The translations under genes were made by a program, and so were the position numbers. 39,319 bases of DNA from an uncultured Clostridia bacterium. Its GTDB lineage: Bacteria > Bacillota > Clostridia > TANB77 > CAG-508. A model generated the notes under the pieces. The model was not told the DNA's origin and did no database searches. It saw nothing but the letters and a program-made list of their open reading frames with translations. This document shows, piece by piece, positions 7,797 through 16,275 of the stretch. How positions within the stretch are numbered: the stretch's first letter is position 1; each line of letters starts with the position of its first letter. The stretch is taken from contig CASKJV010000015.1 of the NCBI GenBank assembly GCA_949388605.1, positions 1 to 39,319 on the forward strand, in the 5' to 3' direction.

Positions 7797-8676
7797 TTAA
7801 AAGCTCATATTTATGCCTTCTGAAACAATAGTAGTCATATTTTCAATAAGAGAATCTATTTCTTTTGGTGTAACTATAAAATTAAAATTGTTTAATTTCA
7901 TTTTATCTACAATCTCATTTTCTGAAATATCAACTTCACAAGCTTTTAGTGTATCTATTACAATAGTAGCTGCATCTAAAACAGTAGGAATGCCAACACC
8001 AATAACTGGAACTGATAAAGTATCTTTTGAAAGTTCTGCTTGTCTATTACCAACTCCTCCACCTGGTACAATTCCAGTATCTGAAATTTGAATAGATTTA
8101 TTTATTCTATCAATATTTTTTGAACATAAACTATCTATAGCAATAACTAATTTAGGTTTTATATTGTCAACAATTCCTTTTACAATTTCAACAGTTTCAA
8201 TTCCAGTTGTACCAAGAACTCCGCGGTGTAATTGCACTTACGGATCTAGTATTTCTATCAATTGCATTTGGCAAATAAATTTTTATATGTCTTGTAATTT
8301 CAATATTCTGAACAACTTTAGCACCTAATGAATCTGGTGTTGAATATAAATTTCCAAGTCCAACTATTAAAATTTCTTCATTTGCTTTTATATGTTTATC
8401 TATTATTGCTTTAAGCTCTTTAGAAAAAACTTCAATAATTTTATTTTCTTTTTCTTCTGTTATATTATGAATTTTTTTTATATCAATAGTTATATAATTA
8501 CCAATTCTTCTTTGTAATGCTTGTTCTCCATCACTATTAGTTATTTTCACTCTAGTAATATTCATATCCTCTACTTTTTCTTCTTCGCATTCAACACCTT
8601 TAATCTCATCTTCTAACTTATTTGCATTTTTATATAAATCTCGTCTTTCGACTGCCATATCTGTTCTAAAAAACAT
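7797..8676 (-). CDS. gpr: GPR spore germination protease, +1 frameshift at CGG
   Basis: GPR is the spore endopeptidase that degrades small acid-soluble proteins on germination. I choose ATG 8676 because GGAGGT stands 8 nt before it, whereas the GTG at 8682 is too close. The N-terminus FFRTDMAVERRD matches the RTDLAVE processing region. IVGLGNLYSTPDSLGAKVV and the later VLGTTGIETVEIVKGIVD, VIAIDSLCSKN and VPGGGVGNRQAELS are conserved GPR blocks. Codon 152 is CGG (8223-8221): the zero frame ends 7 codons later, while skipping the C reads SAITP-GVLGTTGIE exactly as the family does. The joined product is about 292 aa, slightly short for GPR. Either it is recoded or a fresh single-base insertion is present. 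Confidence 0.85.
8221..8223 (-). other. in-frame CGG, +1 frameshift site in gpr
   Basis: The zero frame reads ACA CCG CGG AGT. Dropping one C gives ACA CCG GGA GTT, the invariant Pro-Gly-Val of GPR. Confidence 0.8.
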
Positions 8677-8765
8677 ATTCACGTACCTCCAAATATTTTA
8701 TAATTATTTTGGCACTTTTTTGAAAAAATATACACTTAATTATCCACTTTTTTCCTAAAAAAATT

Positions 8766-8791
8766 ATCATTTCTTAGCTGTAAGAAATGAT
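8766..8791. terminator. bidirectional hairpin upstream of gpr
   Basis: ATCATTTCTTA (8766-8776) and TAAGAAATGAT (8781-8791) form an 11-bp perfect stem with a 4-nt loop, flanked by A and T runs. It lies between yebC and gpr and may back up the yebC terminator. Confidence 0.65.
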
Positions 8792-8840
8792 GATTTTTTT
8801 AGGAAATTTTGTATAATAGGAAATATTTTCATATTATACA

Positions 8841-8878
8841 AAAAAACTTAATGTAAACACATTTACATTAAGTTTTTT
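8841..8878 (-). terminator. yebC terminator
   Basis: A 17-bp perfect stem (8841-8857 with 8862-8878) has a 4-nt loop and ends in a T run on the minus strand, directly after the yebC stop at 8893. Confidence 0.85.
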
Positions 8879-8892
8879 ATATAAATATTAAC

Positions 8893-9621
8893 TTATTCTT
8901 CTTCCCAATTATGGAATACTTCTAAAACATCATCTAATTCCTCAAGATTATCAATTAATCTTTGCATTTTTTCTATTCCTTTTTCATCTAAAGAAACATA
9001 TGTACTTGGAACCATTTGAACTCCTGCTTCTAAAAATGTAAGATTATTTTTTGATAATTCTTCTGTTACTTGTGTAAACTCAGCTGGTGCTGTTGTTATT
9101 TCATAAATTGCTTCTTCACTTGAAAAGTCTTCTGCTCCAGATTCAATTGCAAGCATCATTAAATCATCTTCTGATAATGAACATTCTTCTTTTTCTATAA
9201 CTATTACACCTTTTTTCTCAAACATATATGATACGCAACCGTTTGTGCCTAAACTTCCACCTGCTTTACTAAAAACATGTCTTACATCAGCTGCTGTTCT
9301 ATTTTTATTATCTGTAGATGCATTAACTATAACAGCAACACCATTTGGTCCATATCCTTCATATGTAATTTCTTCATATGATTCATTGTTTCCAGCACCT
9401 GAAGCTTTTTTTATAGCATTATTTATTGTATCATTAGGCATATTATTAGCCTTACATTTAGCGATAATTTCTTTTAATTTTGAATTACCAGCAGGATCTG
9501 GTCCTCCTTGCTTTACAGCTATTAATAGTTCTCTTCCTAATTTTGTAAATATTTTTCCTCTTGCTGCATCAGCTTTTCCTTTTTTTGCTTGAATATTATG
9601 CCACTTGCTATGTCCTGACAT
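8893..9621 (-). CDS. yebC: YebC/PmpR family translation/transcription factor
   Basis: This full-length, 242-residue YebC/PmpR protein has the N-terminal [19 protein letters not shown] signature, [40 protein letters not shown] and the C-terminal MVP-based domain. The family was described as a DNA-binding regulator, and more recent work on YebC-type proteins links them to relief of ribosome stalling at proline-rich sequences. Which role applies here is not visible. The gene is monocistronic, with an AGGAGGAAAG ribosome site and a strong terminator. Confidence 0.95.
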   Translation of the reverse strand: MSGHSKWHNIQAKKGKADAARGKIFTKLGRELLIAVKQGGPDPAGNSKLKEIIAKCKANNMPNDTINNAIKKASGAGNNESYEEITYEGYGPNGVAVIVNASTDNKNRTAADVRHVFSKAGGSLGTNGCVSYMFEKKGVIVIEKEECSLSEDDLMMLAIESGAEDFSSEEAIYEITTAPAEFTQVTEELSKNNLTFLEAGVQMVPSTYVSLDEKGIEKMQRLIDNLEELDDVLEVFHNWEEE

Positions 9622-10091
9622 GATTCTTTCCTCCTTTATTTTTTCTTATATTTAAGCCTTTTTCAAGACTTTATTTGTATTTTTTATCAAAAAAATATTT
9701 GCCCAACCTTGTTGATTTTTTTATGGTTCGTAGTTCTATGTTGAATGAATATTTTATTTTTTTAGTAATATGTTAATAAATTATTTTGACAGTTTTTTTA
9801 TCTTATTTTTCTACTCAAAGTATTATATCATATAAAGCCTAAAAAGTCCACCAAATGAGTAAAACTTTCTAATTAGTTAGAAAACACTTATTTTGATTAT
9901 TTATTATGATACTTTATTAAATTATTATAAAACTCAACTTTCTGAAAATGATAAATTCAAAATTATATTTGGACTAAATAGAATTGTAGAACAGTATTCA
10001 CTATGCTGTTGCTTAGTTCTATAAAAAATAGAGCGGCCTATACTTAAAATAAGTATGGCTACTTTATTTTATTTCGATTAATTGTAATTTT
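9622..10091. other. 470-bp intergenic region upstream of yebC
   Basis: I see no convincing gene here. A minus-strand TATAAT at 9837-9832 may drive yebC with a leader of about 200 nt. Its -35 is weak (TGGACT at 17 bp). The terminator of the GNAT operon lies at its right end. Confidence 0.5.
10024..10059 (-). terminator. terminator of the WYL-GyrI-SPL-GNAT operon
   Basis: GCCATACTTA and TAAGTATAGGC pair on the minus strand with one bulged base (10036-10059), followed by CTATTTTTTAT. Confidence 0.65.
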
Positions 10092-10835
10092 TTAGTCTAT
10101 TAACTTTTTAAATGAATTAGCATTTAATATAGTATTTGATACAAATTCACCATTGTAAAAGTTAGCCCAATTATTAAATATGCAAGGTACATTCTTTGCT
10201 TTTTCTAACGAATCTATTTTTATAAAATTAATTTTAATGTTGTTCTCTTTTGCATATTCAGTTAGTTCTTTTACTTCGTATTCTACATAAGGACATTCTG
10301 GACTATAATAAATAGTAAAATCTTGGCTATCTATCTTCATATTTCTAGCACTATCATTAAATTTAGGTGTTTCACTATCTTCAAATTGTAATGCTAATAA
10401 TTCATAGTCTGCAATACTATCTACTATCTTAAACCCATAATATTCAAAAAATTTCTTTTCTCCTAAGAATGGTTTCTTCTTTTTAGAAACTAAAGTACAT
10501 ATACCACTTTTGCCTTTTTCTTTTGAATCATTTATTGCATATTCTAGTAATTCTTTTCCAATTCCTTTTCCTTTAAAACTTCCTGCTACCCATAAACAAT
10601 AGATATATTCATAATTTTTACCACTAATAGGAATCCAAGCTGTTTCTATTGGTTCATATTCAATAAATATTTTTCCTCTCGCATTCAATTTTCTAAACAC
10701 ATGCCCATCTTTCAATTTGCTTTTAATCCATTCCTTTTTATTGTCCACACCTGCTTGATGTTTTGGATCACCAATAGCACAACATATATGTTCCTTTTCT
10801 ATGTTTTCTAATGTTAAATTTATATATTCATTCAT
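10092..10835 (-). CDS. GNAT acetyltransferase with YoaP-like C-terminal domain
   Basis: This 247-residue protein has an N-terminal GNAT fold: the acetyl-CoA loop is GSFKGKGIGKELLEYAI (about residues 83-99), preceded by YIYCLWVAGS on beta-4. A YoaP-like, thioredoxin-like C-terminal domain (about 165-247) contains IYYSPECPYVEYEVKEL, a Cys-Pro pair at a redox-like position with only one Cys. The full length matches YoaP-type fusions. The substrate is unknown. It is the last gene of a minus-strand operon, 14 bp after the radical SAM gene, and may modify a metabolite or toxin handled by that operon. Confidence 0.82.
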   Translation of the reverse strand: MNEYINLTLENIEKEHICCAIGDPKHQAGVDNKKEWIKSKLKDGHVFRKLNARGKIFIEYEPIETAWIPISGKNYEYIYCLWVAGSFKGKGIGKELLEYAINDSKEKGKSGICTLVSKKKKPFLGEKKFFEYYGFKIVDSIADYELLALQFEDSETPKFNDSARNMKIDSQDFTIYYSPECPYVEYEVKELTEYAKENNIKINFIKIDSLEKAKNVPCIFNNWANFYNGEFVSNTILNANSFKKLID

Positions 10836-10849
10836 ATTCTTCCTCTTTT

Positions 10850-11734
10850 CTATATAAAGGTCAATTGTTCTTCTTGTTTAATTTCTTTTTTATATGCCTT
10901 TACTATATCATTCATTTTATAAAGTATTCCATACTTTTCACATTCTTCTTTAAATATTTTTCCTAAATTTTTATTTAATGGATAGCAAAAATAGTTATTT
11001 CCATAAGTCTTAATATACTTTTGTTTTAATTCAGGAAAAGTTTTATCTAATTGTTCATAGAAGTATTCTCTTTGATTTTCTCTTAATGTAACTCCTCCCA
11101 TAGAGAATATAAATTTTGCTCCATTTTCATAAGATAACCTTATTACACTTCTAATATTTTCCTCTGAATCTGTTATAAATGGAATAATTGGTGTTAATAA
11201 TGTTCCAACAAATAATCCTTCTTTTGATAATTGTTTCATTGCTTTTAGTCTTTCTGAAGAAACACATACTCCTGGTTCTACTTTTCTTGATAAACTATCA
11301 TCTGCTGATGTAATTGTAAATTTAAGTATTATATCTGCTTTTTTGTTTATTTCCTTAAATATATCTATATCTCTAACAATTAAATTACTTTTTGTTTCTA
11401 TTGACACCCCAAAATTATAAGATGAAATCAATTCTAATGCTTGTCTTGTTATTTCATATTGTTTTTCAAAAGGATTATAAGTATCTGACATTGCACCTAT
11501 TCCAATTACACCTTTTTTCCTTTTTGATTTTAATTCTCGATTTAATATTTCTATTTCATCTTTTTTGGCTCTTACTCTATCAAAATCTTCTACTTGATAA
11601 CAATTACTTCTACTATCACAATAAATACATTTATGGCAACAACCTTTATATAGATTCATATTATAATCAATCCCAAACCATTCTTCTCCATGTGCTGCTC
11701 TTTGAAGTATTGTTTTTGCTTCTATAAATTCCAT
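10850..11734 (-). CDS. SPL-family radical SAM protein
   Basis: This 294-residue radical SAM protein has its 4Fe-4S motif in GCCHKCIYCDSRSNCY (Cys32-x3-Cys36-x2-Cys39), preceded by MNLYKGCCH. SVIRLSYENGAKFIFSMGG and the TPIIPFITDSEENIRS segment are typical of the SPL/Rv2578c-like group. True spore photoproduct lyase repairs thymine dimers in spores, but this subgroup is broader and its substrates are unknown. The start overlaps the GyrI-like gene closely (2-bp gap), showing translational coupling. A 62-bp piece of this gene (11141-11202) is duplicated at 14329-14390. Confidence 0.85.
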   Translation of the reverse strand: MEFIEAKTILQRAAHGEEWFGIDYNMNLYKGCCHKCIYCDSRSNCYQVEDFDRVRAKKDEIEILNRELKSKRKKGVIGIGAMSDTYNPFEKQYEITRQALELISSYNFGVSIETKSNLIVRDIDIFKEINKKADIILKFTITSADDSLSRKVEPGVCVSSERLKAMKQLSKEGLFVGTLLTPIIPFITDSEENIRSVIRLSYENGAKFIFSMGGVTLRENQREYFYEQLDKTFPELKQKYIKTYGNNYFCYPLNKNLGKIFKEECEKYGILYKMNDIVKAYKKEIKQEEQLTFI

Positions 11735-11736
11735 AA

Positions 11737-12375
11737 TTATTCCTTTTTTCTTATTGGATGTCTTACAACTGTTTTTAATTTACTTACATCACATCTTCTT
11801 GGATCACTTAAATAAATTTCGTGATGAAATCTGTTGTTTGTAATATCTAGTTCATATCCATTTTCTATCATATATTCGTGCATTAAATTTATTGTAGATG
11901 GTTCATCATCATAAGATCCTATGTGCATACATTGAACACATCTACCTTCATCATAAGTTAAAAATTCTACTTTTGAAAAGTCTAGTTTTTTCTTATTTGT
12001 TGCTTCTTGAACTGCCCAATCAAAATCTTTCTTTGTTACAAAGTCTGGTAATCTAATAATAGATATAAAGTTCATTTTGTCTTTATTGTTATAGTCAATA
12101 CTAGCTTTCATTCCTTCTTGCCACCAAAATCCTTCTAATGGTGGAACTACATATTCAAAATAACCATCTATTTTATGTGTGCCTTTATAGCTCATTTTAA
12201 TAGTAAAGGCAATTGCATATAAAAGACCTATTGTCTGTTTATATTCTCCATTTTCATCATTAGGATTTCCTTTTCCTCTAACTGCAATATAATTCATTTT
12301 AGGAATTGTTATAATGCTAGGTTTATTCTTTGGCATATAAAATTCCTTATATTCTTTTTTATAATCAAAAGCCAT
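11737..12375 (-). CDS. GyrI-like domain protein (long form)
   Basis: This 212-residue GyrI-like small-molecule-binding protein of the long type opens with FDYKKEYKEFYMPKNKPSII, then MNYIAVRGKGNPND, YEYVVPPLEGFWWQ and YDEGRCVQCMHIGSYDDEP, all typical of this subgroup. GyrI-like proteins bind drugs or toxins; some relatives hydrolyse cyclopropane-containing toxins. The actual ligand is unknown. It lies in an operon with a second GyrI-like protein and a WYL regulator, which suggests ligand sensing plus detoxification. Confidence 0.85.
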   Translation of the reverse strand: MAFDYKKEYKEFYMPKNKPSIITIPKMNYIAVRGKGNPNDENGEYKQTIGLLYAIAFTIKMSYKGTHKIDGYFEYVVPPLEGFWWQEGMKASIDYNNKDKMNFISIIRLPDFVTKKDFDWAVQEATNKKKLDFSKVEFLTYDEGRCVQCMHIGSYDDEPSTINLMHEYMIENGYELDITNNRFHHEIYLSDPRRCDVSKLKTVVRHPIRKKE

Positions 12376-12394
12376 TTATCTCAATCCTTTCATT

Positions 12395-12859
12395 TTAATC
12401 TTCTAATGCAATATAAATATGAATTTCTTGTTTTTGCATATCTTCGGAATTGTTTTGATATTCTTCAAAATCACAAGTATATTTTCTTTTTAAATCCATA
12501 TTCCATATTTCTTGCCAAGCCTGTCCTACTGAATTTTGTACATCTCCTGTTATTATAAATTTAGCATATTTTCCTTTTGGAATAATAATACTTTCTAATT
12601 CTTCGCCTATCTGTACTTCTTTACTCACTTCTGCTCCTGCAATAAATGTATAAGGTTTTGTATAATCTCCCTCATATTCTGTATATAACCCCATTGTTTT
12701 ACTATTTACCTTATTTGAAATCTTCTCATAAATTCCATTTGCAAATAATTTTTGCCAAGTCATTCCTATATCTTGCATAGCCTTTCCATCTTTATTAGTT
12801 GTTTTAATTTTAATTCCTACAATAACCTTTTCTTCTAATTCTACAATTTCATATTTCAT
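12395..12859 (-). CDS. GyrI-like/AraC effector-binding domain protein (short form)
   Basis: This 154-residue stand-alone effector-binding (Cass2/GyrI-like) domain has MKYEIVELEEKVIVGIKIKT at its start, an IGMTWQKLF helix, GLYTEYEGDYTKPYTFIAGAEV, and an acidic IHIYIALED end. It has no DNA-binding domain, so it probably binds or sequesters a small cationic compound. A palindromic operator (12901-12916) lies about 40 bp upstream, between it and the regulator gene, so it begins a regulated sub-transcript. Confidence 0.82.
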   Translation of the reverse strand: MKYEIVELEEKVIVGIKIKTTNKDGKAMQDIGMTWQKLFANGIYEKISNKVNSKTMGLYTEYEGDYTKPYTFIAGAEVSKEVQIGEELESIIIPKGKYAKFIITGDVQNSVGQAWQEIWNMDLKRKYTCDFEEYQNNSEDMQKQEIHIYIALED

Positions 12860-12900
12860 AATATATCTACCCCCTAATTAGAAGTATATATCATATAACT

Positions 12901-12916
12901 TGACAACTGTGTGTCA
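12901..12916. promoter_or_regulatory. TGACA-N6-TGTCA operator upstream of GyrI genes
   Basis: The palindrome TGACA-actgtg-TGTCA has the same arms and spacer as the one upstream of the WYL regulator (13844-13865). It starts 2 bp past the regulator's stop codon, in the 59-bp gap before the GyrI-like gene. Confidence 0.65.
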
Positions 12917-12918
12917 TA

Positions 12919-13812
12919 TTATAAATAATTTTTTAAAGTTTTTTGTAGTTTGCCTTTTATTATATTTTTTGCATAACCAGGATTTAAAACTTTTGCATAT
13001 TCTCCAAAAGATAAAATATATCCATATACCCATTCATTTTCTGGATATTTCACTTTTATAATAAAGTTTCCATCTTCTTTTTTCGTTATTTCTTTACTTT
13101 CAAATTCATCATATATTCTATAAGTCATAGATTTATCTATTTCTAGTTCAAGTTCTATTATTTTTAAGTTATGTTTTTCATTGTCTTCTTCCTTTGGGAG
13201 TTCTCTTTCAAAATGTTCTTGTAATATCTTAACTTCTTTTATTCTAGCAATTTTGAATATTCTATAATCTTGTTTTAATTTGCAATAGCTTATTAAATAC
13301 CATGACTTATCTTTAAACCATATTTGTAATGGTTCTACAATTCTTTTACTTTCTTCGCCATTAGAATTATAATAAGTAAATTGAATTAACTGCTTATTCA
13401 AAATTGCAGATTTAATAATATCAAATCGTTCTTCTTTGGCATTACTCCAACTAGAAAAATCAATCTTAATCCAATCATTTATTTTTTTATTAAATAATAT
13501 ACTTAACTTCTCTAAAACATCTTTTTCATCTTGTCCTTTTACTTTTTTCATTCCTTGCAAGGCAAACAAAATCTGATTTTGTTCTTCTTCTGAAAGTATT
13601 GTTTTATTTAGTACATATTCATCTAAAAGTCCTATTCCTCCGTCTTTTCCTTTGCTTGCATAAACTGGTATGTTCGCTCCACTTAATGTTTCTATATCTC
13701 TATATATTGTTCTTGTGGATACCTCAAATCTATCAGCTAATTCTTTAGCTGTAGTCTTTTTCTTTTGCATTAATATATATACTATTTCAAATAATCTATT
13801 ATTTACTTGCAT
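12919..13812 (-). CDS. YafY-type HTH/WYL transcriptional regulator
   Basis: This 297-residue protein has an N-terminal winged helix (LFEIVYILMQKKKTTAKELA, then RFEVSTRTIYRDIETLSGANI), the DeoR/YafY-type DNA-binding unit. A central WYL domain (about 135-225) includes LIQFTYYNSNGEE and KDKSWYLISYCKLKQDYRIFKIARI, and a WCX-like C-terminal extension ends NPGYAKNIIKGKL. WYL domains sense ligands, often nucleotides or small molecules. Two identical-architecture palindromes (13844-13865 and 12901-12916) flank the gene, so it very probably controls itself and the GyrI/SPL/GNAT genes downstream. The ribosome site is AGGAGGA. Confidence 0.9.
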   Translation of the reverse strand: MQVNNRLFEIVYILMQKKKTTAKELADRFEVSTRTIYRDIETLSGANIPVYASKGKDGGIGLLDEYVLNKTILSEEEQNQILFALQGMKKVKGQDEKDVLEKLSILFNKKINDWIKIDFSSWSNAKEERFDIIKSAILNKQLIQFTYYNSNGEESKRIVEPLQIWFKDKSWYLISYCKLKQDYRIFKIARIKEVKILQEHFERELPKEEDNEKHNLKIIELELEIDKSMTYRIYDEFESKEITKKEDGNFIIKVKYPENEWVYGYILSFGEYAKVLNPGYAKNIIKGKLQKTLKNYL

Positions 13813-13843
13813 ATTTTCCTCCTGAAAGTATTATATCATATAA

Positions 13844-13865
13844 ATATGACATCTTCCTGTCATAT
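13844..13865. promoter_or_regulatory. ATATGACA-N6-TGTCATAT operator/promoter of WYL regulator
   Basis: A perfect 8-bp inverted repeat with a 6-bp spacer overlaps the -35 region of the minus-strand promoter, whose -10 is TATAAT at 13835-13830. The 630-bp gap 13813-14442 otherwise contains only the repeat copy and the gene fragment described below. Confidence 0.75.
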
Positions 13866-14147
13866 TTATAAAAAAAAAGAAGATATTAATTTTTTTATAT
13901 CTTCTTACAAATTGTACTATTGTTTTTTCTTAATTGGAATCCAAATTTCACTATCGTATTTTTCATCATCAATACCTTACTTTCTCCTCTTTTTCGTTCA
14001 TAAATAAATTTTAACTAAAAAAGATTTGTTATACCTGATTTTTCTTAATAATATAATTTGTTAATAATCTATAAATAAGAGATTATAAGAATAATATATT
14101 TGCAAATAATACAATATAAAAATGAAAAAATGTAAGCGTATCGAAAG

Positions 14148-14328
14148 TAAATTGAATATACAAATTCTTAATTTATAAAATGAGGGATGTTCACGTTGCC
14201 TTAGATATATGGGCAAGAAGTGAAAGAGGCGCATTTTATAAATTTAGAATTTGTATGAAATTTAGCTTGAGCGAGCACATTTTTAAATTTTTCATATTGT
14301 ATTATTGTAAGAGTAATATTAATAAATT
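14148..14328. repeat. foldback repeat, copy 2
   Basis: This is the same element as 1-181, offset 14147 and in the same orientation. The 23-bp stem arms fall at 14160-14182 and 14232-14254. The right end coincides exactly with the start of a 62-bp duplicate of the radical SAM gene. A reading frame across it (14180-14461) is not credible as a gene. Confidence 0.88.
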
Positions 14329-14390
14329 TATTACTTTTCTAATATTTTCCCCTGAATCTGTTATAAATAGAATAATTGGTGTTAATAATG
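14329..14390 (-). pseudogene. 62-bp duplicated fragment of the SPL radical SAM gene
   Basis: These 62 bp match 11141-11202 in the same orientation with four mismatches by my alignment. In the intact gene this segment spans the TPIIPFITDSEENIRS region. Nothing further of that gene is recognisable on either side. It sits between the foldback repeat and the zinc-ribbon gene. Confidence 0.75.
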
Positions 14391-14442
14391 CAATGATTCC
14401 ACCTATTATAAATCCAATTTTTTCTATTCTGATAAATAATTT

Positions 14443-14799
14443 CTATTTTCCCTTTTTATAAATGTTTCCACAAGATTTACAAGTAATTTTCATTTCATAA
14501 CTAGCCACTTTTTTTTCTAATATTGTAATTAAAGGTTCGTTATCTTGTGGACAACAAAGTCTATTTTTTACAATAACTAATTCATCATTGCAATCTTTCC
14601 CTATATTACTATCTTCAAAATCTAAGAATGCGCTACCTTGACTTCCACAATTACATTTATATTTTAATTCTAATCTATCATAAGTTGAATAGCATAAATA
14701 GCCTATATTTTCATTGCATTTATCACAATACATCCATCCACCATAATTAGTCGCTAATCTTGTATTTACTAATTCTTTATTTTTTAATACTCTTGCCAT
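14443..14799 (-). CDS. zinc-ribbon hypothetical protein
   Basis: This 118-residue protein carries four cysteine pairs: CDKC near residue 24, CNC near 49, a CC pair near 82, and CKSC near 109. They suggest two zinc ribbons. It has no recognised catalytic domain, signal peptide or membrane helix. It resembles small nucleic-acid- or protein-binding zinc-ribbon proteins, but I cannot name the family. The start is supported by GGAGAT upstream. It lies next to the repeat and gene fragment, in a stretch with signs of rearrangement. Confidence 0.65.
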   Translation of the reverse strand: MARVLKNKELVNTRLATNYGGWMYCDKCNENIGYLCYSTYDRLELKYKCNCGSQGSAFLDFEDSNIGKDCNDELVIVKNRLCCPQDNEPLITILEKKVASYEMKITCKSCGNIYKKGK

Positions 14800-15206
14800 A
14801 ATTTTATCTCCTATCCAAATTATACTTTACCAATTACTTTTATAATTAGTATTTGCTAACTTTACTTGTTTGCATAAAACTTTTATTTTTACGATTTCAA
14901 TACTACTAACACTCTTTTTCGAATTGTATTTATGAATATAACAATTTAAACAGCCAACATTTTTTTACAATTCGCCATTGATTTTATCATAATGAAACCT
15001 TACTCCTCAACTATAATATATAAATTTCTAAATAGTATTAGTTCTATAATATTATAGCATAAACGGCAATTAATTTTCAACTTAATTACTTATCCTGCTT
15101 ATTGTAATTTATAGTTATATTCCAAATTCTTTTGAATATGTTTCACTTGAAAAGAACTCTTTCCTACTAAATAAAAAAAGGAGTACATAAAATGTAACTC
15201 CTCTTT
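14800..15206. other. 407-bp gap, no gene seen
   Basis: This AT-rich stretch contains an inverted CGAATTGTA/TACAATTCG pair about 40 bp apart near 14920-14980 and the DHH-gene terminator at its right end. I see no open frame with a ribosome site. Confidence 0.4.
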
Positions 15207-15208
15207 TT
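15174..15208 (-). terminator. terminator of DHH phosphoesterase gene
   Basis: AGGAGT (15179-15184) pairs with ACTCCT (15197-15202), extended by ACAT/ATGT with one bulge, with A/T runs on both sides. It slightly overlaps the stop codon. Confidence 0.7.
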
Positions 15209-16175
15209 ATAAATATTTATTCAGAAATTGTTTTTCAATTAAAGGCATTATATCTTTTCCTCTTGATAAAATTCCTTTCTTAACAAATTTTTCTATGTTT
15301 TCTTTCGTAAAATGATACTCATAAGTTATGCTATTTTTCATGTCAAAAATAATAAATACAAGTAACCCACTTTTTGTTTCTTTTCTTTTTTCAAAAAGTT
15401 TTTCTAACCAATTGTTTATAATTTCCTTTTCTGGCAAGTCATATAACTGGACATATGCAGAACCTACTTTAATTCCATTATATACATACCATTTTTGACC
15501 ATTAGAAATAATCTCTTCAATAGTAAGTTTCTCAATTGGTGTTAAACAAAAAGCCACTTTTTCTAAACTGTCATAATCAAGACAAAATTCTTTTGCAAGA
15601 TTTTGTGCTTTAATTACTTCTTCTGGAATTGCCTTACTGCTTCTAAAAGCAGCAGTATCTACCGCCATCGCCAAAATAATCATCTTTGCTTCTTCTACAC
15701 CAATTGGAAAGTTAACTTCTTTCATAATTTTATAAATAAGAAATGCTGTTGCAGATGAATTTCTGCTATATATAAAATCATATTCTTTTTGAGCCTGATT
15801 AGGATGATGATCTATACATGCAATAACTTTCCCCTCATGAATAGTTTCATAATGATCTAATAACAATAAATATCTTTCTGATGATTCACTCACTTTCTCA
15901 AATTTTTTCATATCAATATTAAATACTTCCATAATAATATCATAAGTATCATCTTCCTTTACTTTTTCAAGAATGCAAAATTCATTTTCAATTCCTAAGA
16001 AAGTTAGTACTTTTGACATTAATATTGCAGATAAAGTTGCGTCTACATCAATATTATCATGTCCAATTATTGTTATCTTTTTTCCTTCAAGAACTTTTTT
16101 AAGACTCTTTACCCGTTTTTTTATGTCTTCACTTTTTTCATATTTTGATTTTATTATATTTGTTGAGATACACAT
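15207..16175 (-). CDS. DHH family phosphoesterase
   Basis: This 322-residue DHH/DHHA1-type phosphoesterase is of the NrnA/MgpA class. GHDNIDVDATLSA (38-50) gives the H-x-D-x-D metal ligands, LLLDHY places Asp107, and CIDHHPNQ (120-127) is the DHH motif. Members degrade short oligoribonucleotides, pAp or cyclic dinucleotide products; the exact substrate here is unknown. The usual C-terminal DHHA1 GG-motif is not obvious, so this may be a divergent branch. Codon 21 is an in-frame CGG that must be read through: a +1 shift there would hit TAA at once. Like its neighbour at 16276 it may be acquired DNA. Confidence 0.78.
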   Translation of the reverse strand: MCISTNIIKSKYEKSEDIKKRVKSLKKVLEGKKITIIGHDNIDVDATLSAILMSKVLTFLGIENEFCILEKVKEDDTYDIIMEVFNIDMKKFEKVSESSERYLLLLDHYETIHEGKVIACIDHHPNQAQKEYDFIYSRNSSATAFLIYKIMKEVNFPIGVEEAKMIILAMAVDTAAFRSSKAIPEEVIKAQNLAKEFCLDYDSLEKVAFCLTPIEKLTIEEIISNGQKWYVYNGIKVGSAYVQLYDLPEKEIINNWLEKLFEKRKETKSGLLVFIIFDMKNSITYEYHFTKENIEKFVKKGILSRGKDIMPLIEKQFLNKYL

Positions 16176-16216
16176 ATCAGAGCCTCCTTTAGTAACTTTA
16201 TTCTTTAGTGAAATTC

Positions 16217-16245
16217 CCCTATACCTTTAATAAAAAGGTATAGGG
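16217..16245. terminator. hairpin between NMNAT-Nudix-kinase and DHH genes
   Basis: CCCTATACCTTT (16217-16228) and AAAGGTATAGGG (16234-16245) form a perfect 12-bp stem with a 5-nt loop. There is no clean T run on the minus strand, so termination may be partial. Confidence 0.5.
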
Positions 16246-16275
16246 TGAAAAACTACATTTTACTCTTTTACAATA

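Noticed and set aside
8197-8676. gpr, copA, sufC and traX as ordinary decaying pseudogenes
   Set aside because: Each has exactly one defect, the rest is well conserved, the defects share one codon, and SufC is expected to be essential.
9245-9592. 115-aa plus-strand reading frame inside yebC
   Set aside because: It is antisense to a highly conserved gene, has no ribosome site, and is explained by low stop frequency opposite AT-rich codons.
14180-14461. 93-aa plus-strand reading frame across the repeat (starts MRDVHVALDIWARSERGAF)
   Set aside because: It spans the foldback repeat, the radical SAM gene fragment and the end of the zinc-ribbon gene, and lacks a ribosome site. The frame is a by-product of the repeat.
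16217-16245. Riboswitch between the NMNAT fusion and DHH gene
   Set aside because: It is a simple 12-bp hairpin without conserved loops, so it was kept only as a hairpin or weak terminator.
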